NCBI GenBank assembly: GCA_045633845.1
Contig: JAZQZC010000045.1
Coordinates: forward strand, 1 to 49,713
Length of the DNA stretch: 49,713 nt
Reading direction: 5' to 3'
From: RGIG4708 sp045633845
GTDB lineage: Bacteria > Bacillota > Clostridia > UMGS1810
The translations under genes were made by a program, and so were the position numbers. The notes beneath the pieces are model-generated. The model was not told the origin of the DNA, did no database searches, and was given only the letters and a program-made list of their open reading frames with translations. Below, one piece after another: positions 32,400 through 41,403 of the stretch (the stretch's first letter is position 1; each line of letters begins with the position of its first letter).

Positions 32400-34625
32400 A
32401 TGAAGATTTTAATGGCACTGAATGGTCTTGACATAGGCGGCGCAGAAACTCACGTGGTGGAGCTCTCAAAAGAGATTGTACGCCGCGGACATAAGGTTGT
32501 AATGGTATCGTCGGGCGGCGTGTATCAAAAAGAAGTTGAGGAGTCGGGCATAAAGCACTACACAGTTACGCTAACCTCCCGCTCGCCCCGCAGTATTTTT
32601 ACATCAAAGGCACAACTCAAAAAAATAATACAAGACGAAAAACCCGATATTGTACACGCCCATGCACGCATACCGGGATTTTTGCTTGATATGGTGCACA
32701 AGGAGCTCAAATCCTTTGTGTTTGTAACCACTGCCCACTGGACCTTTGACACCTCATTTATGGTAAAAAATCTTACCCGCTGGGGTCAAAAAACTCTTGC
32801 GGTAAGTGATGACCTCAAAAAATATCTGCTTAAATATTACCCCGAGGTAAAAGAGCAGAATATATATATAAGTATCAACGGAATTGACGGCAACAAATTT
32901 TCAAAAGACGTTGACGGAAGCAGAGTTGCAAAAGAATTCAACCTTACTCCCGACGCAAAAAAAATTGTGTATGTAAGCCGTCTTAACCCTGCTGTGTGCG
33001 CTCCTGCATACGGACTTATACAAAAAATTCAAAAGCTTGACAGAGCCGTTCCCGGAATACAAGTAATAATTGTAGGCGGCGGCGACTGCTATGATGATAT
33101 GAAGCAAAAGGCAGACGCGGCAAATGCCTCACTTGGCAGAAGAGCAGTTATTATGGCAGGCCCCCGCACCGACATCAACGAAATTCACGCAAATGCAGAT
33201 GTTTGCGTTGGTGTAAGCCGCGCAATTTTAGAGCCTATGATAATGGAAAAAAAGTGTGTTGTTGTGGGTCAGGAGGGCTACATTGGCATACTCACTCCCG
33301 ACAAGCTCGACACTGCAATCAAGTGCAACTTTACCTGCCGCGGATGTGATAAGCTTGATAACGAAATAATGACCGACGATATAATCCGCCTGTTTAATAT
33401 GAACGATGACGAGAGCAAAGAGGTTACCAATTACGGCAAATGGGTGGTTGAGCAGTATTATTCTGTCAAAAAAATGGCAGACGACAATATGCAGATGTAC
33501 TATGATGCAATTCGCGACACGCAAAAAAAGACGGTAATGCTTGGCTACTACGGCTATGGTAACAGCGGTGACGATGCACTGCTCGGTGCAATTATAAACG
33601 ATATTAAAGAAATTGACCCGGGCTTTTGCCCAATAGTGCTTTCACACAATGCATTAAGCACCCAAAAGGCATATAATGTTGAGTGTGCGGACAGATTTAA
33701 CATAAAACAGGTTATTGCCGCATTTAAACGTTCAAGCGTGCTGGTGCTCGGCGGCGGCAGTCTTATTCAGGACGTAACAAGCACAAAATCACTGCTTTAT
33801 TACCTGTGGAGCATAAAGCTTGCAAAAAGATATGGGCTCAAAGTAATGCTGTATGCAAACGGCATCGGCCCCATTGTTAAGGATGAAAACAAAAAAAGAG
33901 CTGCAGCCGTTCTTGATACAGTGGATGTCATTACTCTTCGCGACGAAGAATCGGCAGAGTTTCTTAAGGAGCTTGGGGTTACAAGGCCTCAGATTGCGGT
34001 AACTGCCGACCCTGCATTTTCTTTTGTGGGTGAAAGCGAGGATATTTCAAAGGAGTTTGGCATAGAGGGTGACTATGTGTGTATGTCGGTGCGCAACTGG
34101 GCAGACTCCGACACAAAGGTAATTGCGGGCATTGCACAAATGGCAGATTACATCAGCCAAAAATATTCGCTGACTCCGGTGTTTGTGCCTATGCAGTTTG
34201 AAAAAGACCTTAATCCGAGCAAAATAATTGCTTCAAAAATGACGGCTGACGCAGTTGTTATACACAAAAAGCTGTCGGTTAAGCAAATTGTTTCGCTTAT
34301 TAAATATTCAAAAGCAGTTGTGTCGGTAAGGCTGCATATGCTTATTTTTGGTGCGGCATCGGGAGTGCCGTCGGTAGGTATTGAGTATGACCCCAAAATA
34401 AGAGGCTTTCAAAACCATATGGGGCTGCCCTTTGTAATAAGTGCAAAGGATATTTGTGACGGCACATATAAAGAGATTGTTGACAGCTTTATGCAAAATT
34501 TAGATGCTTCAAAGCAGCTTTTGGAGCAAAGGCTGCCCGAAATAAAAGCAAAATCAAAACAAAATGCCCGCATTGCGGCAAAGGTTATTTATGGTGATGA
34601 TGGTTGTGCGACCGATGCACAATAA
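32400..34625 (+). CDS. Glycosyltransferase-CsaB fusion (GT4 plus polysaccharide pyruvyltransferase)
   Basis: A 741-residue two-domain protein. Residues about 1-370 are a GT-B glycosyltransferase: ALNGLDIGGAETHVVELSKE, DIVHAHARIPGF and YVSRLNPA; the usual EGxP-like donor loop is altered (SRAILEPMIMEKKCVVV). From residue about 376, MLGYYGYGNSGDDALLGAI starts a pyruvyltransferase of the CsaB type, with VLVLGGGSLIQDVTS, MLYANGIGPI, VRLHMLIFGAASGVP. CsaB ketal-pyruvylates secondary wall polymer, giving the anchor for SLH-domain proteins. Fusing the two would couple sugar transfer to pyruvylation. It follows DUF896 by 21 bases with AGGAGAATTTGTT before the ATG. The polymer made is unknown. Confidence 0.85.
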   Translation: MKILMALNGLDIGGAETHVVELSKEIVRRGHKVVMVSSGGVYQKEVEESGIKHYTVTLTSRSPRSIFTSKAQLKKIIQDEKPDIVHAHARIPGFLLDMVHKELKSFVFVTTAHWTFDTSFMVKNLTRWGQKTLAVSDDLKKYLLKYYPEVKEQNIYISINGIDGNKFSKDVDGSRVAKEFNLTPDAKKIVYVSRLNPAVCAPAYGLIQKIQKLDRAVPGIQVIIVGGGDCYDDMKQKADAANASLGRRAVIMAGPRTDINEIHANADVCVGVSRAILEPMIMEKKCVVVGQEGYIGILTPDKLDTAIKCNFTCRGCDKLDNEIMTDDIIRLFNMNDDESKEVTNYGKWVVEQYYSVKKMADDNMQMYYDAIRDTQKKTVMLGYYGYGNSGDDALLGAIINDIKEIDPGFCPIVLSHNALSTQKAYNVECADRFNIKQVIAAFKRSSVLVLGGGSLIQDVTSTKSLLYYLWSIKLAKRYGLKVMLYANGIGPIVKDENKKRAAAVLDTVDVITLRDEESAEFLKELGVTRPQIAVTADPAFSFVGESEDISKEFGIEGDYVCMSVRNWADSDTKVIAGIAQMADYISQKYSLTPVFVPMQFEKDLNPSKIIASKMTADAVVIHKKLSVKQIVSLIKYSKAVVSVRLHMLIFGAASGVPSVGIEYDPKIRGFQNHMGLPFVISAKDICDGTYKEIVDSFMQNLDASKQLLEQRLPEIKAKSKQNARIAAKVIYGDDGCATDAQ

Positions 34626-34656
34626 AACCAAAATCACACAGAAAGGAACTTAAACT

Positions 34657-34905
34657 ATGACTTATGAGTACAGACCAAAGGGCGTATGCTCCATGAGAAT
34701 TGTGTTTGATTTAAACGACGGAAAGGTGAGCAACATTCAGTTTACAGGGGGCTGCAACGGCAACCTGCAGGGTATTGCAAAGCTTGCTGAGGGAAGAAGT
34801 GCAACAGAGGTAATAAGCCTTGTTGAAGGAATAAAATGCGGCTTTAAAAACACCTCCTGTCCCGACCAGCTGGCGCAAGCCTTAAAACAAGCAATTGACA
34901 ATTGA
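34657..34905 (+). CDS. TSCPD-domain protein (TIGR03905-like)
   Basis: An 82-residue protein with the TSCPD domain found at the C-terminus of some ribonucleotide reductases: KGVCSMRIVFDLNDGKVSNIQF, GGCNGNLQGIAKLAEG, KNTSCPDQLAQAL. As a stand-alone gene its role is not known; the conserved cysteines (Cys11, Cys29, Cys63, Cys69 or so) suggest metal binding. GAAAGGAACTTAAACT precedes the ATG. comM follows 12 bases after the stop. Confidence 0.88.
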   Translation: MTYEYRPKGVCSMRIVFDLNDGKVSNIQFTGGCNGNLQGIAKLAEGRSATEVISLVEGIKCGFKNTSCPDQLAQALKQAIDN

Positions 34906-34917
34906 GGTGACATAAAA

Positions 34918-36453
34918 ATGACTTCAAAAATACAAAGCGCGGGAGTTTTTGGCATAGATGGTTTTTTGGTTACTGTTGAAACAGATATGTCAAACGGACT
35001 TCCTGCAATAGACATAGTAGGGTTGCCCGACACCGCGGTAAAAGAATCCAAAGAGAGAGTCAAGGCGGCAATAAAAAACAGTGAGCTTAAGCTTCCGCCA
35101 AAAAGATTTGTTATAAATTTAGCCCCCGCAAACACAAAAAAAGAAGGGGTTTATCTTGATTTACCGATATGCATTGCAATACTTATGTCTACAAAGCAGA
35201 TTGTAAACGATGATATAAACAGCTATCTTCTTGTGGGAGAGCTTGCCCTTGACGGAACTCTGCGCAGTGCAACGGGAATTTTGCCAATGGTGCTTTGTGC
35301 AAGGCAGCACGGCATAAAAAATGTAATTGTACCTGTTGACAATGCGTACGAAGCGGCAGTTGTATCAGATGTAAATGTTTTTGGTGCCGAAAACCTCTCT
35401 CAGGTGGTAAAGCACCTGCAGGGTATGGAGCTTATACCAAAAACAGAGGTGGATGTGGATGCAATGTTTATAAACAACCGCATTTATGCAGATGATTTTG
35501 CAGACGTAAAGGGTCAGGAGGGAGCAAAGCGTGCCATTGAGGTTGCTGCTGCAGGCGGCCACAATGTGCTTATGATAGGCTCTCCCGGCACAGGAAAAAC
35601 AATGCTTGCAAAGCGAATTCCCTCGGTGCTTCCCGATTTGTCTTTTGAAGAAGCCCTTGAGGTTACAAAGGTGTATTCTATTTCGGGCAAGCTGTCACAA
35701 AAAAATTCTCTTATTACTGTACGTCCTTTTAGAAATCCGCACCACACTGTTACCAATGTTGGTATGACAGGCGGCGGAGCAGGTGTAAAGCCGGGCGAAA
35801 TAAGCCTTGCTCACTGCGGAGTGCTTTTTCTTGATGAATTTCCCGAATTTCGCAAGGATGCAATAGAATCTATGCGTCAGCCTTTGGAGGATGGCAGCCT
35901 TACCGTTACGAGGGCGGCAGGAAGTGCTACATATCCCTGCTCGGTAATGCTTGTTGCAAGTATGAACCCTTGCAAGTGTGGCTACTACGGCGACCCTGTA
36001 AGGGAATGCAGCTGTACGCCTGCACAGATACAAAGCTATCTTGGCAAAATATCCGGCCCCGTACTTGACAGATTTGACATTCAGGTAGAGGTGCCTGCGG
36101 TAAAATATGACGACATTTCTTCTAAATCAAAAGGCAAAAGCTCTGAGGAAATCCGCAAAAATGTAGAAAAAGCCCGCAAAATCCAGCTCGAAAGATACAA
36201 GGGCTCCGATATATACTGCAATGCACAGCTTGGTGCATCAGGAATAGAAAAATATTGCGGCGTAGATGAGGAGGGCAAAGCACTCCTTAAAAGTGTGTTT
36301 GAATCGCTGGGCCTTTCGGCAAGAGCTCACAGCCGCATACTCAAGGTTGCCAGGACTATTGCAGACCTTGACGGCAGCGAAAGCATAAAAACACAGCATA
36401 TTGCCGAAGCGGTTCAGTACCGCGGACTTGACAAAAAATACTGGTATAAATGA
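34918..36453 (+). CDS. YifB/ComM family Mg-chelatase-like AAA+ protein
   Basis: AAA+ ATPase of 511 residues. The N-terminal ChlI-like part begins IQSAGVFGIDGFLVTVE and contains GLPDTAVKESKERVKAAI. The AAA+ core has Walker A (IGSPGTGKTMLAKRI), HHTVTNVGMTGGG, Walker B (GVLFLDEFPEF) and the sensor region with LVASMNPCKCGYYGDP, whose cysteines are typical. The C-terminal helical part ends RVARTIADLDGSE-like. ComM is a branch-migration helicase in natural transformation in Gram-negatives; the Firmicute homologue is probably similar. With dprA in the window this hints at DNA uptake or recombination ability. Confidence 0.93.
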   Translation: MTSKIQSAGVFGIDGFLVTVETDMSNGLPAIDIVGLPDTAVKESKERVKAAIKNSELKLPPKRFVINLAPANTKKEGVYLDLPICIAILMSTKQIVNDDINSYLLVGELALDGTLRSATGILPMVLCARQHGIKNVIVPVDNAYEAAVVSDVNVFGAENLSQVVKHLQGMELIPKTEVDVDAMFINNRIYADDFADVKGQEGAKRAIEVAAAGGHNVLMIGSPGTGKTMLAKRIPSVLPDLSFEEALEVTKVYSISGKLSQKNSLITVRPFRNPHHTVTNVGMTGGGAGVKPGEISLAHCGVLFLDEFPEFRKDAIESMRQPLEDGSLTVTRAAGSATYPCSVMLVASMNPCKCGYYGDPVRECSCTPAQIQSYLGKISGPVLDRFDIQVEVPAVKYDDISSKSKGKSSEEIRKNVEKARKIQLERYKGSDIYCNAQLGASGIEKYCGVDEEGKALLKSVFESLGLSARAHSRILKVARTIADLDGSESIKTQHIAEAVQYRGLDKKYWYK

Positions 36454-36476
36454 TAACGGGTGAAGGGAATGATTTG

Positions 36477-37421
36477 ATGAAGGGTATGATAAACGGATTG
36501 TTAATTATAGCATTGGTTGTATTGCTCACTGTTATCGGCGGTGCTTCTTTTGGAGTTATAGGAGGCATTGCAGGCTTTGCTGCGGCAATTGTGGTAATTT
36601 TAATTATCAATCGTGCAAATGTTTTGTTTGCACTGGGGCTTGCACGCTACGGCAAGGGTATGCACAGTGAGGCATACAAGCTTATGGACAAAGCTGCTGC
36701 AACCACAAAGCTTTCTACCTCCAAAACCCTGCTTTATGCATATATGATGGTTCGCGATGGGGAGCTTGACAGAGCCGAAGCGGTTATAAACAAGGTGACC
36801 TACCTTAACCGAAACAGCTTAACCGATGCAAATGTTATAGATGCAGATATGTCACGAGCGGTTATATGCTGGAAGAGAGATAATATCGAAGAGGGTATAG
36901 AAATTCTTGAAAACCTTTACAACAAAAATCTGCGTTCTACCACTCTGTACGGAACCTTGGGATATTTTTATATTTTGAACAATCAGCTTGCAAAGGGTAT
37001 GGAATTTAACAAGGAGGCATACGAATACAACAGTGACAACCAGGTTATTGCCGACAATTACGGCTGCAACTGCATTTTGTGCAGCGATTTTGAAAAGGCA
37101 GAAGAGATTTACAAAAGACTTTTGCCTCTTAAGCCCGAATTTATTGAGCCGTACTACAATTATGCAATGCTGCTTGAAAAAAGAATGCAGACAAGAGAGG
37201 CTATTGAGTATTACAAAAAAGCACTCAAATACCGCGAAAAATATCTTTCGGTTATTACGCACAGCAGTATAAACGATGCAATAGAGCGTCTGGAGCAAAA
37301 TGTTGTAACTCTTGATAGACCTGAGGCTACTCCCGAGCAGCCTCAGGTGCCCGAAACTGAAGCTGCAGAAACTTCCGCCGAGACCTATGAGGAACAAAAT
37401 TACGGAAGTGAACAGGTATGA
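36477..37421 (+). CDS. Membrane-anchored TPR protein
   Basis: A 314-residue protein. Two hydrophobic segments (about residues 5-25 and 28-46, GLLIIALVVLLTVIGGASFG and GFAAAIVVILIINRA) anchor it, followed by tetratricopeptide-like repeats (GKGMHSEAYKLMDKAA, LDRAEAVINKV, EFNKEAYEYNSDN, FEKAEEIYKRLLPLKPEFIEPYYNYAML, REAIEYYKKALKY). The tail is acidic and Pro-rich. I prefer the ATG at 36477, with GAAGGGA 8 bases before; an earlier ATG at 36450 overlaps the comM stop but lacks a site. The partner bound by the repeats is unknown. The stop overlaps the next start. Confidence 0.75.
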   Translation: MKGMINGLLIIALVVLLTVIGGASFGVIGGIAGFAAAIVVILIINRANVLFALGLARYGKGMHSEAYKLMDKAAATTKLSTSKTLLYAYMMVRDGELDRAEAVINKVTYLNRNSLTDANVIDADMSRAVICWKRDNIEEGIEILENLYNKNLRSTTLYGTLGYFYILNNQLAKGMEFNKEAYEYNSDNQVIADNYGCNCILCSDFEKAEEIYKRLLPLKPEFIEPYYNYAMLLEKRMQTREAIEYYKKALKYREKYLSVITHSSINDAIERLEQNVVTLDRPEATPEQPQVPETEAAETSAETYEEQNYGSEQV

Positions 37422-37978
37422 CAATTCTTTATATAGAATGCAACACCGAATTTTCGGCAGATATGCTGCTTGGGGCTATGCTGGATATGGGTGCATCGGT
37501 GTATTATATACAAAATATGCTAAAGGATGCAGGCTTTGAGGCAGAAATTATGCACGACACAGTATTGCGCAGCGGTATGGATACAGAGTACGCATACACA
37601 AAATGTGAAACCACGCCCCAAGGCCCCAAAATTCCCGATGATGTACAGGATGTTTTTTTAAAGGAGCTATGCATAAAAGATGCCTCTGCTGAGGAAATTT
37701 GTGCAGTGGCAGCGGCGTGCTATGGAGTAAAATGCTTTTCGCCCGATTATATTATGTGCTCAAGGGTTTTAGGCACAAGCGATATTCAAAAAGAATTTTT
37801 AGAGTGTATTGTCAACGAAGAGGGAGCTGCTCCCGATGGCGATATGATATGTGTTGGCTACGGAGCGGGAGAAAATGATGTACTAAGGGCAGTGCTTTAT
37901 TCTGGCGGAAGTGATATTGAATTTGCGCAGCTCGTGCGATATGTTGCGAACAAACAGGAGGAAAAATGCGGACAGTAA
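37418..37978 (+). CDS. Shortened LarC-like protein
   Basis: A 186-residue protein that resembles the ends of LarC, the nickel-pincer cofactor cyclometallase, with the middle missing. The N-terminus MTILYIECNTEFSADMLLGA corresponds to LarC's start (YLDCxSGISGDMxLGA), and ICVGYGAGENDVLRAVLYSG near the C-terminus matches LarC's GxGAGxxDxxxxNVLR region. The G of ISGD is replaced (TEFSAD), and the His-rich central region is absent, so nickel insertion is doubtful. The ATG overlaps the previous stop by 4 bases (ATGA) and the RluD gene starts inside its end, so all three are coupled. I regard this as LarC-derived by motif only. Confidence 0.55.
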   Translation: MTILYIECNTEFSADMLLGAMLDMGASVYYIQNMLKDAGFEAEIMHDTVLRSGMDTEYAYTKCETTPQGPKIPDDVQDVFLKELCIKDASAEEICAVAAACYGVKCFSPDYIMCSRVLGTSDIQKEFLECIVNEEGAAPDGDMICVGYGAGENDVLRAVLYSGGSDIEFAQLVRYVANKQEEKCGQ

Positions 37979-38913
37979 TAATAAATAGCAATGACGAAAA
38001 TCAGCGGCTTGACAAATTTGTTACAAAGCTGTGCCGCAATATGCCCCAAAGCTTTATGTACAAGGCGATACGCAAAAAGAACATAAAGGTCAATGGCAAA
38101 AAGAGCGACATCAGTTACCGCCTGCAAGAGGGCGACAAGGTTGATTTGTACATAAACGACGAGTTTTTTGAGGATGCTCCGTCCAACGACAGCTACCGTA
38201 CTCTTACTCCAAGTCTTAATATTGTATATGAGGATGAAAACATTTTGCTTATGGATAAGCCATCGGGGCTTATTGTACATGATGATGACAGCGAAAAGGT
38301 AAACACCCTGCTTAACCATATGAAAGCATATTTGTTTCAAAAGGGCGAGTACCAGCCCGACAAAGAAAACTCCTTTGTGCCGTCGCTATGCAATCGTATA
38401 GACCGTAACACTCAGGGCATTGTAATTGCTGCAAAAAACGCAAGGGCCCTTAAAATAATTAATCAAAAAATAAAAAACCGCGAAATTAAAAAATTCTATC
38501 TTTGCCTTGTACAGGGCAGCCTTAAAAACAAAAGCGCAACTCTTGAGGGTTACCTTGTAAAAAATACAGAGCAAAACAGAGTGTATATACATAACAAAAA
38601 AGTTGAGGGAGCAAAATCCATTGCCACAAAATACAAGGTGCTGAGCGAAGGTGCACTCACTTCACTTGTGGAGGTGGAGCTGCTTACTGGCAGAACTCAT
38701 CAGATAAGAGCACACTTTGCATCCATAGGTCACCCTCTTGCAGGTGACGGCAAGTATGGAACAAATGAATTTAACAAAAAGGTCGGGCTTAAAACTCAGG
38801 CTCTGTGCTCATACAAGCTCAAATTTGAGTTTAAAGACAAAAATGAGCTTTCTTACCTTAATGGTAAGAGCTTTGAAGTAAAAAATGTACCATTTAAAGA
38901 TAATGTTTTATGA
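37966..38913 (+). CDS. RluA/RluD family rRNA pseudouridine synthase
   Basis: A 315-residue pseudouridine synthase. An N-terminal S4-like RNA-binding domain (about 10-65, RLDKFVTKLCRNMPQSFMYKAIRKKNIKVNG) precedes the catalytic domain with LLMDKPSGLIVH and the active Asp in NRIDRNTQGIVIAAKN; GRTHQIRAHFASIGHPLAGDGKYG is the C-terminal signature. It isomerises one or more uridines in rRNA; the target position is not readable. The ATG follows GGAGGAAAA and overlaps the previous gene by 13 bases. Confidence 0.93.
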   Translation: MRTVIINSNDENQRLDKFVTKLCRNMPQSFMYKAIRKKNIKVNGKKSDISYRLQEGDKVDLYINDEFFEDAPSNDSYRTLTPSLNIVYEDENILLMDKPSGLIVHDDDSEKVNTLLNHMKAYLFQKGEYQPDKENSFVPSLCNRIDRNTQGIVIAAKNARALKIINQKIKNREIKKFYLCLVQGSLKNKSATLEGYLVKNTEQNRVYIHNKKVEGAKSIATKYKVLSEGALTSLVEVELLTGRTHQIRAHFASIGHPLAGDGKYGTNEFNKKVGLKTQALCSYKLKFEFKDKNELSYLNGKSFEVKNVPFKDNVL

Positions 38914-38940
38914 CAAAAGGGGATGTTCGCATGACAACGG

Positions 38941-38991
38941 GGTGACAAACGGGGATGTTCGTGCTTGCACGTGCGTCCCCGGCTTGTCACC
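38941..38991. repeat. Palindromic repeat, family 1, copy D
   Basis: Arms GGTGACAA/TTGTCACC; core GGGGATGTTCGTGCTTGCACGTGCGTCCCC. It has the same layout as copy A with a different inner stem (CGTGC/GCACG), as if compensatory changes keep the fold. Confidence 0.7.
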
Positions 38992-39030
38992 CTATCTGCC
39001 ACCCTCTGTCACGCTTAGCGTCTATCATAT

Positions 39031-39084
39031 GTTCGCTTGGGCAACGAGGACACACCTCTTGCGAGGAATGTCCCCTCTGTCACC
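39031..39084. repeat. Palindromic repeat, family 1, copy E (hybrid)
   Basis: The left arm GTTCGC is of the copy B type and the right arm TGTCACC of the copy A type. The core is the inverted form of copy B. It ends 8 bases before the stop of the downstream minus-strand transporter gene. Confidence 0.65.
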
Positions 39085-39091
39085 GCAATAC

Positions 39092-40189
39092 CTAACACCA
39101 AAAATAATAGCACGCAGCAGTTAGGATTGCCAGAAATGCAAAATTAAATGCCGAAAACAAGCCTATATAATATAGTGCTTTGCCTTTGTTGTGGCGGGTG
39201 TATTCTCTAAAGGTTATAAGGCTCGCAAGTGATGCAATAAGTGTGCCGGTGCCGCCGATGTTTACTCCGTACAAAAGCTCGCGGTAGTTGTCGGTAAACT
39301 GCGAGAGCAGTATTGCAGAGGGCACGTTGCTTATAAACTGACAGCAAAGAGTCGAAAACAAAAGCGTGCTTTTTTGAAGCAATGCCGAAAACACATTACG
39401 CACTATTTCTATTCGTGCCAAATTTCCCGAAAATATAAAGAAAAATGCAAATGTTAAAAGCAGCCCGTAGTCAACATCCTTAAAGGATTTCTTGTCAAGA
39501 AAATAAAGTGCTGCAACCACCACAACAGTACCCCAAACATACGGAACTGTGCGAAAAACCATTGCAATAGACAACGCAAATAAAACAATATACGATATTG
39601 TACGCACAGGGACAAGTATAATCTGAATATCGTCTATTTCGAGCTTTTCGCTTTTTATGCAAAGGCAGCATATGGTTATAAGCACAACCGCAAGCACAAA
39701 GGGCGGCACCATAATGATCACAAACTCTCCTGTTGGTATTGCAAAGCGTGTGTAAAGGTACAGGTTTTGTGGGTTGCCAAAAGGGGTCAGCATACCGCCA
39801 AGGTTTGCCGCAATGTTTTGCAAAATAAATGTCGGTGCCATATATTTTGTTTTGCCTGTGGTAGAAAGCACCATAAATCCAAGAGGCAAAAATGTAAGCA
39901 GCGCCATATCGTTTGCAAGCAGCATAGAACCCAAAAAAGTTATGTAAACCAGTGCCAAAATTGACATCTTTGTGGTTTTAAAAGATTTTATGATTTTTCG
40001 TGCTATTATGTAAAAAAAGTTTATTCTCTTAAGGGCGCATACTACTGCAAGGGTGCAAAAAAGGCACGCAAGAGTTTTAAAATCAAAATATCCTATGTAC
40101 TCCATATCAGGCGGCACAAAAAAGCAAGTAACAAGTGCGCATACTGCCGCAATTACTGTAACTGTATTATTTTTAACAAATTTGAGCAT
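39092..40189 (-). CDS. SLC13/ArsB/CitM-like anion permease
   Basis: An integral membrane protein of 365 residues with about 10 to 11 membrane segments, related to the ion transporter superfamily of citrate and arsenite permeases. The two re-entrant regions show LANDMALLTFLPLGF with NIAANLGGMLTPFGNPQNLYLY in the first half, and QFISNVPSAILLSQF with GVNIGGTGTLIASLASLI in the second; NPQN and the SNVPS and GGTGT loops are the substrate and sodium sites in this family. It is shorter than typical family members. The ATG has AATCGGAGAATTTT upstream. Substrate unknown; a dicarboxylate or anion is likely. Confidence 0.82.
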   Translation of the reverse strand: MLKFVKNNTVTVIAAVCALVTCFFVPPDMEYIGYFDFKTLACLFCTLAVVCALKRINFFYIIARKIIKSFKTTKMSILALVYITFLGSMLLANDMALLTFLPLGFMVLSTTGKTKYMAPTFILQNIAANLGGMLTPFGNPQNLYLYTRFAIPTGEFVIIMVPPFVLAVVLITICCLCIKSEKLEIDDIQIILVPVRTISYIVLFALSIAMVFRTVPYVWGTVVVVAALYFLDKKSFKDVDYGLLLTFAFFFIFSGNLARIEIVRNVFSALLQKSTLLFSTLCCQFISNVPSAILLSQFTDNYRELLYGVNIGGTGTLIASLASLITFREYTRHNKGKALYYIGLFSAFNFAFLAILTAACYYFWC

Positions 40190-40326
40190 AATAAAATTCT
40201 CCGATTGACATTTAATTTGCTTAGTAAATTCATCTTAAGATTAATAATTTAAACAACAAAATAATATCACATTTTTGGATATGTGTCAAAATATGACAAA
40301 TATTTTTTTTGCAGTAGCCCTACATC

Positions 40327-40356
40327 TTGACATAAGACATACAAATACAGTATAAT
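40327..40356 (+). promoter_or_regulatory. fba promoter
   Basis: Perfect TTGACA (40327-40332), 18-base spacer, perfect TATAAT (40351-40356), about 50 bases before the ATG. Confidence 0.7.
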
Positions 40357-40406
40357 AACTATGTTATGATTTTGACAAAGTATCTTATAAATCAGGAGGA
40401 AATGCA

Positions 40407-41270
40407 ATGTTAGTATCAGCAAAAGAAATGCTTGCTAAAGCAAAAGCAGGAAAGTATGCGGTTGGTCAGTTCAACATTAACAATCTTGAATGGACAAAAG
40501 CAATTCTTCAGACTGCCGAGGAGCTTAAATCACCAGTTATTCTCGGTGTATCAGAAGGTGCAGGAAAATATATGACAGGTTACAAAACTGTTGTAGGCAT
40601 GGTAAATGGTATGATGGAAGAAATGGGCATTACAGTGCCTGTTGCTCTTCACCTTGACCACGGTAGCTACGAGCATGCACTCAAAGTAATTGAAGCAGGA
40701 TTTTCTTCGGTTATGTTTGACGGCTCACACTACCCGATTGACGAAAATATCGAAAAAACCAAAGAAATTATCCGTATCGCTAACGAAAAGGGCATCTCTG
40801 TCGAAGCAGAGGTTGGCTCAATCGGCGGTGAAGAGGACGGCGTTGTTGGTAACGGTGAGGTTGCTGATGTTAACGAATGTAAAATGGTTGCAGACCTTGG
40901 CGTAGATATGCTTGCTGCAGGTATAGGCAACATCCACGGCAAATATCCTGCAAACTGGACAGGTCTCCGCTTTGATGTACTTGAGCAAATCAGCAAGGCT
41001 ACAACCCCTATGCCTCTCGTTCTTCACGGCGGCACAGGTATCCCTGAGGATATGATTAAAACAGCTATCTCTCTCGGTGTATCCAAAATCAATGTTAACA
41101 CCGAATGTCAGCTTTCGTTTGCTGCTGCTACAAGAGAATATATCGAAGCAGGCAAAGACTTGCAGGGCAAAGGCTTTGACCCACGTAAGCTCCTTGCACC
41201 CGGTGCAGAAGCAATCAAGGCTACTGTTAAAGAAAAGATGGAGCTTTTTGGTTCGGTTGGCAAAGCATAA
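40407..41270 (+). CDS. fba: Class II fructose-bisphosphate aldolase
   Basis: Zn-dependent glycolytic aldolase of 287 residues that splits fructose-1,6-bisphosphate to DHAP and glyceraldehyde-3-phosphate. Landmarks: AVGQFNINNLEWTKAIL, LHLDHGSYEHAL with the catalytic Asp and a zinc His, FDGSHYPIDEN, VEAEVGSIGGEEDG, GIGNIHGKYP, LVLHGGTGIPEDMI and KINVNTECQ. The ATG is preceded by AGGAGGAAATGC and a consensus promoter. A strong terminator follows. A related class II tagatose-bisphosphate aldolase cannot be fully excluded, but a lone gene with its own strong promoter fits central glycolysis. Confidence 0.93.
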   Translation: MLVSAKEMLAKAKAGKYAVGQFNINNLEWTKAILQTAEELKSPVILGVSEGAGKYMTGYKTVVGMVNGMMEEMGITVPVALHLDHGSYEHALKVIEAGFSSVMFDGSHYPIDENIEKTKEIIRIANEKGISVEAEVGSIGGEEDGVVGNGEVADVNECKMVADLGVDMLAAGIGNIHGKYPANWTGLRFDVLEQISKATTPMPLVLHGGTGIPEDMIKTAISLGVSKINVNTECQLSFAAATREYIEAGKDLQGKGFDPRKLLAPGAEAIKATVKEKMELFGSVGKA

Positions 41271-41330
41271 TAATACCATTACACAAAAATAGCGTGTAGG
41301 TAGCTCAAGTATCATTAAGAAAAGTATTTT

Positions 41331-41366
41331 AAAAGGCTGAACGATTGATTTCGTTCAGCCTTTTAT
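41331..41366 (+). terminator. fba terminator
   Basis: AAAAGGCTGAACGA pairs perfectly with TCGTTCAGCCTTTT around TTGATT, followed by AT. Confidence 0.9.
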
Positions 41367-41367
41367 T

Positions 41368-41394
41368 GTAGGGGACGGCGTCCTCGACGTCCCG
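41368..41394 (+). repeat. REP-type repeat, family 2, copy 1
   Basis: A 27-bp sequence starting GTAGGGGACGGCGTCCTC that is repeated as an exact inverted copy at 41538-41564. It begins 2 bases after the fba terminator. Confidence 0.8.
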
Positions 41395-41403
41395 AAAAAC
41401 ATA

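Noticed and set aside
40818..41315. Open frame of 165 codons antisense to fba
   Set aside because: Overlaps fba and its 3' end, no ribosome binding site, no recognisable motif.
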